A stretch of 31,806 bases of DNA from DASSWG01 sp035704905 (lineage in GTDB: Bacteria; Bacteroidota; Bacteroidia; Flavobacteriales; Flavobacteriaceae): assembly GCA_035704905.1 (NCBI GenBank), contig DASSWN010000024.1:1-31806 (forward strand), given 5' to 3'. The position numbers and the translations under genes were made by a program. Under the pieces are notes generated by a model. The model made no database searches, was not told the DNA's origin, and saw nothing but the letters and a program-made list of their open reading frames with translations. The stretch's first letter is position 1; each line of letters opens with the position of its first letter. Shown one piece after another: positions 1 to 7,600 of the stretch.

Positions 1-1
1 G

Positions 2-27
2 GGTGTCCCGAATTCCTTCGGGATACC
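2..27. terminator. Strong hairpin at window start, possible terminator
   Basis: An 11-bp stem (2-12 with 17-27, one G-T pair) closes a TTCC loop. Only a loose T-rich stretch follows, so termination is uncertain. It probably ends the transcript of a gene lying left of the window (tuf is usual there in this family, by inference), or it is a dispersed intergenic hairpin. Confidence 0.4.
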
Positions 28-117
28 TTGACTTTTATATCGGGTTTAACCAATCGTTGGTTTTTAAATCTTAAAAATTATTCATAATTCTGAATTCATA
101 ATTCATAATTATAAAAA

Positions 118-190
118 ACGGGTTTAGCTCAGTTGGTAGAGCACTGGTCTCCAAAACCAGGTGTCGGGAGTTCGAGCCTCTCAACCCGTG
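118..190 (+). tRNA. trnW: tRNA-Trp (anticodon CCA)
   Basis: A full cloverleaf can be drawn. The acceptor stem pairs 118-124 with 183-189 perfectly, with G190 as discriminator. The anticodon stem pairs 144-148 with 156-160, and the 7-base loop has CCA at 151-153. The T stem pairs 166-170 with 178-182 around the loop TTCGAGC. The CCA tail is not encoded. It lies just upstream of secE-nusG, a common place for tRNA-Trp in Bacteroidota. Its 3' end (176-190) is copied twice downstream in a tandem repeat, described separately. Confidence 0.97.
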
Positions 191-399
191 CTCGATAAAA
201 TAAATCGTTCTGTTTAAAATGATTTGTTTAAAATTGGAAAACGCAATGGCGAGAAGTTTATCCCGTTTTTCCGGGAAGCCTCTCAACCCGTGCTCGATAA
301 AATAAATCGTTCTGTTAAAAATGATTTATTTAAAATTGGAAAACGCAATGGCGAGAAGTTTATCCCGTTTTTCCGGGAAGCCCCTCAACCCGTGCTCGA
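176..399 (+). repeat. 102-bp tandem repeat built on the tRNA-Trp 3' end
   Basis: Unit A is 176-277 and unit B is 278-379; they differ at only two positions. A third partial copy (380-399) matches the first 20 bases with one change. Each unit begins with the last 15 bases of the tRNA (end of the T arm and 3' acceptor strand, discriminator included) and then CTCGA. Each full unit ends with a small hairpin, TCCCG-TTTTTC-CGGGA. Part of the array can be read as protein (224-490), but that frame only translates the repeat and is not called as a gene. This array and the AT-rich tail at 400-550 fill the tRNA-secE gap. Confidence 0.9.
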
Positions 400-550
400 A
401 ATATGGAATTGCTTTTTGAAGAATGGCTTTGAAATAAAAATTTTGGCTGAAAATTTTCCGGTGCAAGAATCAAAAAATTATTCAGTTTAATAAAAATCAG
501 GGATTCAATACATTTTTGAATCTTAAATCTGAAATTTTGAATATAAAGAA

Positions 551-748
551 ATGGCAGGAATCGCAAATTACATTTCAGAATCATACAATGAACTGAAAAA
601 TCACGTCACGTGGCCAACTTATGCGGAAGGTCAACGCCTTACGGTTATTGTGCTTATTTTTTCGGTAATTTTTGCCTTGGCCATTTGGGGTGTCGATACC
701 ATTTTTAGCGACATAATGGAATTGTACTTCAATTGGGTAAAATCCTAA
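551..748 (+). CDS. secE: Preprotein translocase subunit SecE
   Basis: This 65-residue protein is the small membrane subunit of the SecYEG channel, which moves unfolded proteins across or into the inner membrane. It has the short bacterial form: an amphipathic N-terminal helix with the typical stretch ELKNHVTWPT (about residues 14-23), then one membrane span (about 31-55). The identity is supported by nusG starting 4 to 13 bp after its stop, as in most bacteria. The ATG at 551 is the only sensible start. No strong Shine-Dalgarno sequence is seen. It is likely the first protein gene of the secE-nusG-rplKAJL transcription unit. Confidence 0.95.
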   Translation: MAGIANYISESYNELKNHVTWPTYAEGQRLTVIVLIFSVIFALAIWGVDTIFSDIMELYFNWVKS

Positions 749-761
749 GCAAATGAACGTT

Positions 762-1313
762 ATGGCAGAAGATAATACGAAAAAATGGTACGTGGTGCGT
801 TCGGTGAGCGGTCAGGAAAACAAGATCAAAGACTACATCGAAAAGGAAATTTCGTATCAAGGCCTCGAGGATTTTATTGAACAAATCTTGGTCCCGACAG
901 AAAAGGTGGTCCAAGTTCGCAACGGAAAAAAGATCAATAAGGAAAGGGTATATTTCCCCGGTTACATCATGATCCAAGCAAATTTGGGCGGTGAAATTCC
1001 GCATATCATCAAAGGCATAAACGGCGTTATTGGCTTTTTGGGAGAAACCAAAGGCGGCGATCCGGTGCCCTTGCGAAAATCAGAAGTGAACAGAATGCTC
1101 GGAAAAGTTGATGAACTTTCGGTAAAAACCGAAAATGTCGCCATTCCGTTTACTATTGGCGAAACCATAAAAGTGATCGATGGACCATTCAATGGCTTCA
1201 ACGGCACAGTGGAAAAAATAAACGAAGAAAAAAGAAAGCTCGAAATAATGGTGAAAATTTTCGGAAGAAAAACCCCTTTGGAATTGAGCTATATGCAGGT
1301 CGAAAAAATATAA
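762..1313 (+). CDS. nusG: Transcription termination/antitermination factor NusG
   Basis: NusG binds the RNA polymerase clamp, reduces pausing, and links transcription to Rho or to the ribosome. The 183-residue product has the N-terminal NGN domain (opening with KKWYVVRSVSGQENKIK) and a C-terminal KOW domain with the motif IDGPFNGFNGTVEKI. I chose the ATG at 762 (MAEDNTKKW) because family members usually start there; an in-frame ATG at 753 would add three residues. It sits directly after secE and 70 bp before rplK. Its partner RNA polymerase subunits are encoded further along in this window. Confidence 0.95.
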   Translation: MAEDNTKKWYVVRSVSGQENKIKDYIEKEISYQGLEDFIEQILVPTEKVVQVRNGKKINKERVYFPGYIMIQANLGGEIPHIIKGINGVIGFLGETKGGDPVPLRKSEVNRMLGKVDELSVKTENVAIPFTIGETIKVIDGPFNGFNGTVEKINEEKRKLEIMVKIFGRKTPLELSYMQVEKI

Positions 1314-1328
1314 ATGTTACGCGTTATA

Positions 1329-1366
1329 GAATTGTTCTTATAGCTTCCACTTTTCAAGAACAGTTC
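1329..1366 (+). promoter_or_regulatory. Stem-loop in the nusG-rplK spacer
   Basis: Bases 1329-1339 pair with 1356-1366 (11 bp, one G-T pair) around a 16-base loop. There is no T tract, so it is not a standard terminator. In other bacteria ribosomal protein L1 represses the L11-L1 message by binding its leader, and this hairpin lies where such a site would be. That role is a guess. Confidence 0.3.
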
Positions 1367-1383
1367 AAATTAAATCAAACAAA

Positions 1384-1821
1384 ATGGCAAAAGAAATAAG
1401 TAAAGTTGTGAAATTGCAAGTTCGCGGAGGCGCTGCAAATCCATCTCCACCGGTTGGCCCGGCATTGGGTGCCGCTGGTGTGAACATCATGGAATTCTGT
1501 AAGCAATTCAACGGACGAACGCAAGATAAAGCCGGGAAAGTACTTCCGGTGGCCATCACCGTTTATAAAGACAAATCCTTCGATTTCGTCATAAAAACCC
1601 CGCCCGCGGCCGTACAAATTATGGAGGCAGCAAAAGCGAAAAAAGGTTCCGGGGAACCCAACCGTAAAAAAATCGCAAGCATTTCTTGGGACGATGTTAA
1701 AGCAATCGCCGAAGATAAAATGCAGGACTTGAACGCGTTCACCGTGGAATCAGCCATGAAAATGGTTGCCGGCACCGCCCGTTCAATGGGAGTTACGGTC
1801 AAAGGAACCCAACCTTTTTAA
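1384..1821 (+). CDS. rplK: 50S ribosomal protein L11
   Basis: L11 is a large-subunit protein at the base of the L7/L12 stalk, where it shapes the GTPase-associated centre and helps sense uncharged tRNA for the stringent response. The 145-residue length is normal. The N-terminal domain carries the proline-rich stretch NPSPPVGPALGAAGVNIMEF (about residues 20-39), and the C-terminal rRNA-binding domain ends in GTARSMGVTVKGTQPF. The ATG at 1384 gives the usual MAKEISKVVKLQ start. It is followed 18 bp later by rplA, the standard L11-L1 pair. Confidence 0.97.
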   Translation: MAKEISKVVKLQVRGGAANPSPPVGPALGAAGVNIMEFCKQFNGRTQDKAGKVLPVAITVYKDKSFDFVIKTPPAAVQIMEAAKAKKGSGEPNRKKIASISWDDVKAIAEDKMQDLNAFTVESAMKMVAGTARSMGVTVKGTQPF

Positions 1822-1839
1822 TTCAAAAAAGAAAGAAAA

Positions 1840-2538
1840 ATGGCAAAATTAACAAAGAAGCAGAAAGAAGCTCAGGCCAAAATCGAAAAAGGAACCACCT
1901 ATTCGGTTGCGGAAGCTTCAGCTTTGATAAAAGAAGTGACCAATGCCAATTTTGATCCATCCGTGGACATTGCCGTTCGTTTGAACGTCGATCCGCGAAA
2001 AGCGAATCAAATGGTACGAGGGGTTGTTACCCTTCCGCACGGTACAGGGAAAGATGTGAAAGTTTTGGCTTTGGTAACCCCCGATAAAGAAGAGGAAGCA
2101 AAAGCCGCCGGAGCAGATTTCGTTGGCCTGGAAGAATATCTTGATAAGATAAAAGGTGGTTGGACCGATGTGGATGTTATCATCACCATGCCAAGCGTAA
2201 TGGGAAAGCTGGGACCTTTGGGACGAATTTTGGGCCCACGAGGCTTGATGCCAAACCCCAAAACCGGAACGGTTACCATGGATGTGGCAAAAGCGGTACA
2301 AGATGTAAAAGCTGGTAAAATCGATTTCAAAGTTGATAAAACCGGAATCGTGCACGCCGCTATTGGAAAAGCATCATTCGATGCCGAAAAAATCGCCGGG
2401 AATGCTCGGGAATTATTAACCACCCTCGTGAAATTGAAACCTCAAGCGGCAAAGGGCATTTACATAAAAAGTATTTTTATGTCAAGCACCATGAGCCCCA
2501 GTGTGGAAATCGATACCAAAAGGTTTACCGAGCAATAA
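1840..2538 (+). CDS. rplA: 50S ribosomal protein L1
   Basis: L1 forms the mobile stalk near the ribosomal E site and helps release deacylated tRNA; in many bacteria it also represses its own mRNA. The 232-residue product is full length. It shows the family signature around MGKLGPLGRILGPRGLMPNP (residues about 121-140) and a typical N-terminus (MAKLTKKQKEAQAKIEKG). The stop is only 10 bp before the chosen rplJ start, so the two are probably translated from one mRNA, and there is no room for a separate L10 leader. Confidence 0.97.
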   Translation: MAKLTKKQKEAQAKIEKGTTYSVAEASALIKEVTNANFDPSVDIAVRLNVDPRKANQMVRGVVTLPHGTGKDVKVLALVTPDKEEEAKAAGADFVGLEEYLDKIKGGWTDVDVIITMPSVMGKLGPLGRILGPRGLMPNPKTGTVTMDVAKAVQDVKAGKIDFKVDKTGIVHAAIGKASFDAEKIAGNARELLTTLVKLKPQAAKGIYIKSIFMSSTMSPSVEIDTKRFTEQ

Positions 2539-2548
2539 TCAGAAAATT

Positions 2549-3070
2549 ATGACAAGAGAAGAAAAATCACAATTAATAGACGATTTGACCGCCCGGTTGA
2601 GCAGCACCCCCACCGTTTATTTGGCGGATATTTCCGGATTGAATGCCGGTGAAACCACCAATTTGCGCAGGGCTTGTTTCAAAGCAAACGTGAAATTGAG
2701 CGTTGTCAAAAACACTTTGTTGGCGAAAGCCATGGAGAGTTCCGAAAAAGATTTTGGCGAACTTTCTTCAGTGTTGAAAGGCAATACCTCCATCATGTTG
2801 TCCGAAACAGGAAATGCCCCGGCAAAAATCATTAAAGAATTCCGAAAGAAAAACGCAAAACCCATCCTTAAAGGTGCCTTCGTTGAAGAAGCTATTTATT
2901 TGGGCGACGAAAACCTTGAAGCTTTGGTGAACATCAAATCCAAGGAAGAGGTTATTGGCGACATTATTGGCTTGTTGCAATCGCCGGCCAAAAATGTTAT
3001 TTCGGCCCTTAAATCAAGTGGAGGGAAACTTGCCGGAATTCTTAAAACCCTTTCCGAAAAGGAAGGATAA
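2549..3070 (+). CDS. rplJ: 50S ribosomal protein L10
   Basis: L10 anchors the L7/L12 dimers to the ribosome through its C-terminal helix. The product is 173 residues, starting MTREEKSQLIDDLTARL. The reading frame stays open further upstream (a possible ATG at 2501), but that start would overlap the end of rplA and add 16 residues not found in the family, so I chose 2549. The rRNA-binding N-terminal region (ADISGLNAGETTNLRRACFKANV region, broken by family motifs such as VVKNTLLAKAM) and the C-terminal helix are both present. Confidence 0.95.
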   Translation: MTREEKSQLIDDLTARLSSTPTVYLADISGLNAGETTNLRRACFKANVKLSVVKNTLLAKAMESSEKDFGELSSVLKGNTSIMLSETGNAPAKIIKEFRKKNAKPILKGAFVEEAIYLGDENLEALVNIKSKEEVIGDIIGLLQSPAKNVISALKSSGGKLAGILKTLSEKEG

Positions 3071-3085
3071 TGCTTGTCGGTCTAT

Positions 3086-3125
3086 GATTTTTAGTTAATG
3101 GACATTCAAACCAAAACTAAAAATC
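3086..3125 (+). promoter_or_regulatory. Stem-loop in the rplJ-rplL spacer
   Basis: A perfect 11-bp inverted repeat (GATTTTTAGTT at 3086-3096, its complement at 3115-3125) lies in the 124-bp gap between rplJ and rplL. The stem is AT-rich and has no T tract. A-rich words related to its right arm continue to about 3142. It could protect or attenuate the rplL message, or be a dispersed intergenic repeat. Confidence 0.35.
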
Positions 3126-3194
3126 AAAAACCAAAAACTAAATTAGTACGCACTTAATAATTATTAATAAACACACATTTTAAAACGATAGAAA

Positions 3195-3572
3195 ATGGCA
3201 GATTTAAAAGATTTCGCAGAACAATTGGTTAACCTATCAGTAAAAGAAGTAAACGAACTTGCTGGTATTTTGAAAGACGAATATGGTATTGAACCAGCTG
3301 CAGCCGCAGTAGCAGTTGCCGCCGGTGGTGGTGCAGCCGAAGGCGGTGAAGCTGAAGAGCAAACCGAATTCGACGTGATCCTTAAAGCCGCTGGAGGTTC
3401 AAAACTTGCAGTTGTGAAATTGGTAAAAGAACTTACCGGTTTGGGTCTTAAAGAAGCAAAAGGTTTGGTCGATGGCGCACCTGCACCTGTAAAAGAAGGC
3501 GTGTCGAAAGAAGAAGCCGAAGCGCTTAAAACACAGTTGGAAGAAGCAGGAGCCGAGGTTGAGCTTAAATAA
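3195..3572 (+). CDS. rplL: 50S ribosomal protein L7/L12
   Basis: L7/L12 is the multi-copy stalk protein that recruits and stimulates translation GTPases such as EF-Tu and EF-G. The 125-residue product has the N-terminal dimerisation domain, a flexible Ala/Gly-rich hinge (about residues 35-52, AAAAVAVAAGGGAAEGGEAE) and the conserved C-terminal domain with KLAVVKLVKELTGLGLKEAK and GAPAPVKEGVSKEEAEALK. Because it is needed in excess over other ribosomal proteins, the separate 124-bp leader before it and the strong terminator just after it (3597-3637) are notable. Confidence 0.97.
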   Translation: MADLKDFAEQLVNLSVKEVNELAGILKDEYGIEPAAAAVAVAAGGGAAEGGEAEEQTEFDVILKAAGGSKLAVVKLVKELTGLGLKEAKGLVDGAPAPVKEGVSKEEAEALKTQLEEAGAEVELK

Positions 3573-3596
3573 GCTTGAAGAAGCTATATAAGTTAG

Positions 3597-3637
3597 GTTT
3601 AGACCTCAGGTTTTCCTGAAGGTCTAAACCCTTTTTA
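3597..3637 (+). terminator. Rho-independent terminator after rplL
   Basis: A long hairpin pairs GGTTTAGACCT (3597-3607) with AGGTCTAAACC (3621 area to 3632). An inner CAGG/CCTG helix with a one-base bulge sits around a TTTT loop. TTTTT follows directly. It marks the end of, or an attenuation point in, the ribosomal protein transcript before the inserted lipoprotein gene and rpoB. Confidence 0.85.
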
Positions 3638-3668
3638 GCATAACATAATTTTAAACCACAAATCGAAT

Positions 3669-4448
3669 TTGAAAACGCTGAATTTATTTCTCGGAATTTT
3701 GATTGGGTTATCAATCTTGTCGTGCTCATCCGATACAGACGATTATGGCGATAATGGGACCAACCCAAATCCACCTGAAGAAACAATGCTGGTTTATAAA
3801 AAAGCAAGTTTTTATGAAAATTCGGTTTTAACAAGTAGTCAAGAAGTATTTTACAATACCGACAAAAAAGTGGAAAAGGTCGTCACCAAAATTGAAAATG
3901 GCTGGAGAGAAACAACTCTTGACGTTGAATATAATGGTAACACGCCAACCAAACTTACGAAAACAATCGACTACGGAAGTTCCGATGACAATGACACGGT
4001 GGAAGAATTCAATATAACTTTCAGTGATGGTCAAATTTTTCTAGATCCTGTAAATGGATCCGATTATCAGGTTCAAATAGGTTTTACGGGAGAATACGTC
4101 GATCATGTTAAAGTTATTCAGCCTTCCACAAATATTATATTTAAAGAAGACGTTTTCCAAAGAAATGCGGATAATAACATCACTTCTCATGTAATCTCGG
4201 ACGATAATATGACTTTCACCTATTCAAATTACGATGTCGGAAAAGTCATGCCTTTTCACCGTGAATACTCAATCGATTACTTGATTGTATTCGGTTTGAA
4301 ACCAAGTGAAAAACTACCGCTCACGGAAACACATGAAAATACCGATTATTCCATCGATCCATCGGAATTGGTTTATGACAGCAACAATAATATCATTCGT
4401 GAAGGAAATGATATGAATTACACCGAATTCGACTATGTCGAAATTTAG
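3669..4448 (+). CDS. Hypothetical lipoprotein inserted between rplL and rpoB
   Basis: I do not recognise a specific family. The 259-residue product starts at a TTG codon; no upstream in-frame ATG exists, and this start gives a good lipoprotein signal, MKTLNLFLGILIGLSILSC, with lipidated Cys19. The residues after the cysteine are acidic (SSDTDDYGD), which in some Bacteroidota promotes export to the cell surface. The rest is rich in Thr, Asn, Asp and Tyr with short beta-like stretches (YNTDKKVEKVVTK, EYNGNTPTKLTK), resembling the loosely YD-repeat-like lipoproteins common in Flavobacteriaceae. It is flanked by hairpin terminators at 3597-3637 and 4520-4557, so it is probably its own transcription unit. 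It looks more AT-rich than the ribosomal genes beside it. Confidence 0.8.
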   Translation: MKTLNLFLGILIGLSILSCSSDTDDYGDNGTNPNPPEETMLVYKKASFYENSVLTSSQEVFYNTDKKVEKVVTKIENGWRETTLDVEYNGNTPTKLTKTIDYGSSDDNDTVEEFNITFSDGQIFLDPVNGSDYQVQIGFTGEYVDHVKVIQPSTNIIFKEDVFQRNADNNITSHVISDDNMTFTYSNYDVGKVMPFHREYSIDYLIVFGLKPSEKLPLTETHENTDYSIDPSELVYDSNNNIIREGNDMNYTEFDYVEI

Positions 4449-4519
4449 TTTTTGTACTAGCAATTATTGGTTGCGGAAAAAAATTACTTGATATTTTCCA
4501 CAACCGCGAACATTTTAAA

Positions 4520-4557
4520 CTGCCCTTTTGACGGATAAAAAAAAAGGCAGGTTTTTT
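4520..4557 (+). terminator. Terminator-like hairpin before rpoB
   Basis: CTGCC (4520-4524) pairs with GGCAG (4546-4550), extended by T/A pairs (CTTTT against the A run), and is followed by G and TTTTTT (4552-4557). It probably ends the lipoprotein transcript. A weaker inverted repeat (4469-4480 with 4494-4505, one mismatch, no T tract) lies just upstream. If both terminators work, rpoBC needs a promoter between 4558 and 4635. I could not find a TAnnTTTG element there. Confidence 0.65.
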
Positions 4558-4635
4558 GATACAATATCAACCCCGAATTCAAAGTTTTTGAAATTTTGAA
4601 TCTTGAACATTGAATTTTTAAATACATTTCCATAG

Positions 4636-7600
4636 ATGTTAGCAACGCAAAACGAACGAATAAATTTTTCCTCTGTAAAAAACAAACCGGGTTATCCAGA
4701 TTTCTTGGATATCCAAATCAAGTCTTTCCAAGACTTTTTTCAGTTGGAGACGAAAACAGAAGAACGGGGAAATGAAGGCCTCTATAACACCTTTATGGAG
4801 AACTTTCCGATTACGGATACCCGTAACCAGTTTGTCCTCGAATTTTTGGACTATTTTGTTGATCCACCCCGATATTCCATTCAAGAGTGTATTGAACGCG
4901 GACTCACATACAGCGTGCCCTTAAAAGCGCGATTGAAATTATACTGTACCGATCCGGAGCATGAAGATTTCGAGACCATTGTACAGGACGTCTATTTGGG
5001 CACCATTCCCTATATGACACCCAGCGGAACTTTCTGCATCAACGGGGCCGAGCGGGTTGTGGTTTCCCAGTTGCACCGTTCACCCGGTGTTTTCTTCGGA
5101 CAATCTTTTCATGCAAACGGAACAAAATTATATTCTGCTCGCGTGATTCCTTTTAAAGGATCTTGGATCGAATTCGCCACCGATATCAACAGCGTGATGT
5201 ACGCGTATATCGACCGAAAAAAGAAATTGCCCGTTACCACACTTTTCCGTGCCATCGGATTTGAACGCGATAAAGATATTTTGGAAATTTTTGACCTTGC
5301 AGAAGAAATAAAGGTTTCAAAAACGGGACTCAAAAAAGTGATCGGCCGAAAACTTGCCGCTCGGGTCTTGAACACGTGGTATGAAGATTTTGTGGACGAA
5401 GACACGGGGGAAGTTGTTTCCATCGAACGAAATGAAATCGTTTTGGACCGCGACACCGAATTGGAAAAAGAACACATCGAAGAAATTTTGGAAACCGGTT
5501 CCAAAACCATTTTGCTACATAAAGAAGACAGTGCCAGTGGCGATTATGCCATTATTCACAATACCCTTCAAAAAGATCCAACCAACTCCGAAAAAGAAGC
5601 GGTGGAACACATTTATCGCCAACTGCGAAATGCCGAACCACCCGATGAAGAAACCGCGCGTGGAATCATTGACAAACTTTTCTTTTCCGACCAACGCTAT
5701 AATTTGGGCGAAGTTGGCCGGTACCGAATGAACAAAAAATTGGGGCTTGATATTCCAATGGACAAGCAAGTGCTTACCAAAGAGGATATTATCACCATTA
5801 TTAAATATTTGATCGAATTAATCAATTCCAAAGCGGAAATCGATGATATCGATCACTTGTCAAATCGACGTGTTCGAACCGTGGGCGAACAACTTTCGCA
5901 ACAATTCGGTGTTGGTTTGTCGCGTATGGCCAGAACCATCCGTGAGCGCATGAACGTTCGCGATAACGAAGTGTTTACCCCTATCGACTTGATCAATGCC
6001 AAGACCTTGTCTTCTGTGATCAATTCGTTTTTTGGAACGAACCAGTTATCACAGTTCATGGATCAAACCAATCCGTTGGCGGAAATCACTCATAAGCGTC
6101 GTTTGTCGGCACTTGGGCCTGGAGGTCTTTCCCGTGAAAGGGCCGGTTTTGAGGTGCGTGACGTTCACTATACGCATTATGGACGTTTGTGCCCCATTGA
6201 AACACCGGAAGGTCCAAACATCGGACTGATTTCGTCACTTTCCGTTTATGCCAAAGTAAACGGAATGGGCTTCATTGAAACCCCTTACCGAGAAGTAACC
6301 GCTGGAAGGATCAATTTAAGCGAACAACCCGTTTATCTTTCCGCAGAAGAAGAAGAAGAAAAGAAAATAGGACAAGCCAATATTCCAATTGGTGAAGATG
6401 GAACTATCGAAAAAGACAAAGTTATCGCTCGAATGGAAGGCGATTTCCCAGTCGTCGATCCAACCGAACTCGATTACATCGACGTTGCACCAAACCAAAT
6501 TTCATCCATTTCGGCTTCGTTGATTCCATTCTTGGAACATGATGATGCAAACAGGGCCTTGATGGGCTCAAACATGATGCGCCAGGCGGTACCATTATTG
6601 CGTGTTGATTCACCAATTGTTGGAACTGGTTTGGAACGCCAAGTTGCCACCGATTCCCGCGTGTTGATAAATGCTGAAGGCGAAGGAACGGTGGAATATG
6701 TCGATGCGGAAAAAATCATCATCAAATATGACCGAACGGACGATGAACGAATGGTTAGTTTCGACGATGATTCGAAAACCTACGATCTGGTCAAGTTTAG
6801 AAAAACAAACCAAGGGACTTCGGTCAACTTGAAACCCATTGTTCGCGTTGGTGACCGAGTTTCCAAAGGACAAGTGCTTTGCCAGGGTTATGCCACCGAA
6901 GCGGGCGAATTGGCTTTGGGCCGAAACATGAAAGTAGCTTTCATGCCGTGGAAAGGTTACAACTTTGAAGATGCTATTGTAATTTCCGAAAAAGTGGTGC
7001 GCGATGATATTTTCACTTCCATCCACATCGATGAATATTCGTTGGAAGTGCGCGATACAAAACTTGGAAACGAAGAATTGACGGATGATATTCCAAACGT
7101 TTCGGAAGAAGCAACCAAAGATTTGGACGAAAATGGAATGATCCGTATTGGGGCCGAAGTAAAACCCGGCGATATTCTGATTGGAAAAATCACACCGAAA
7201 GGTGAAAGCGATCCCACGCCGGAAGAAAAATTGTTGCGTGCGATCTTCGGTGATAAAGCTGGCGATGTAAAAGATGCTTCCTTGAAAGCTTCCCCTTCCT
7301 TGAACGGGGTGGTTATCGATAAAAAATTGTTCGCAAGAGCGGTAAAAGATAAACGCAAACGTGCACAGGACAAAGAAGATATTGCCAAATTGGAAGAGAA
7401 ATATTATGTGAAGTTCGAAACTTTAAAATCCAAATTGGTCGATAAATTGTTCGCCATTATTGGTGGAAAAACCGCACAGGGTGTTCAAAATGATTTAGGG
7501 GAAGATATTTTGCCAAGAGGTAAAAAATATACCTTGAAAATGTTGAATTCCGTGGAAGATTATACACACCTGACACAAGGAACTTGGACCACGGATAAAC

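Noticed and set aside
176..399. CRISPR array
   Set aside because: The whole 102-bp unit is repeated with no unique spacers, and there are no cas genes.
224..490. Open frame across the tRNA-end repeat (88 codons with two copies of KIGKRNGEKFIPFFREA)
   Set aside because: The protein is only a translation of the 102-bp DNA repeat plus its flank; there is no start signal or recognisable family.
2501..2548. Earlier start for L10
   Set aside because: It would overlap the end of rplA and add 16 residues foreign to the L10 family; the ATG at 2549 gives the usual N-terminus.
6028..6115. Possible rifampicin-resistance changes in rpoB
   Set aside because: The residues that usually mutate (equivalents of Q513, D516, H526, S531) are wild type; the Ala at the S522 position is probably a lineage difference.
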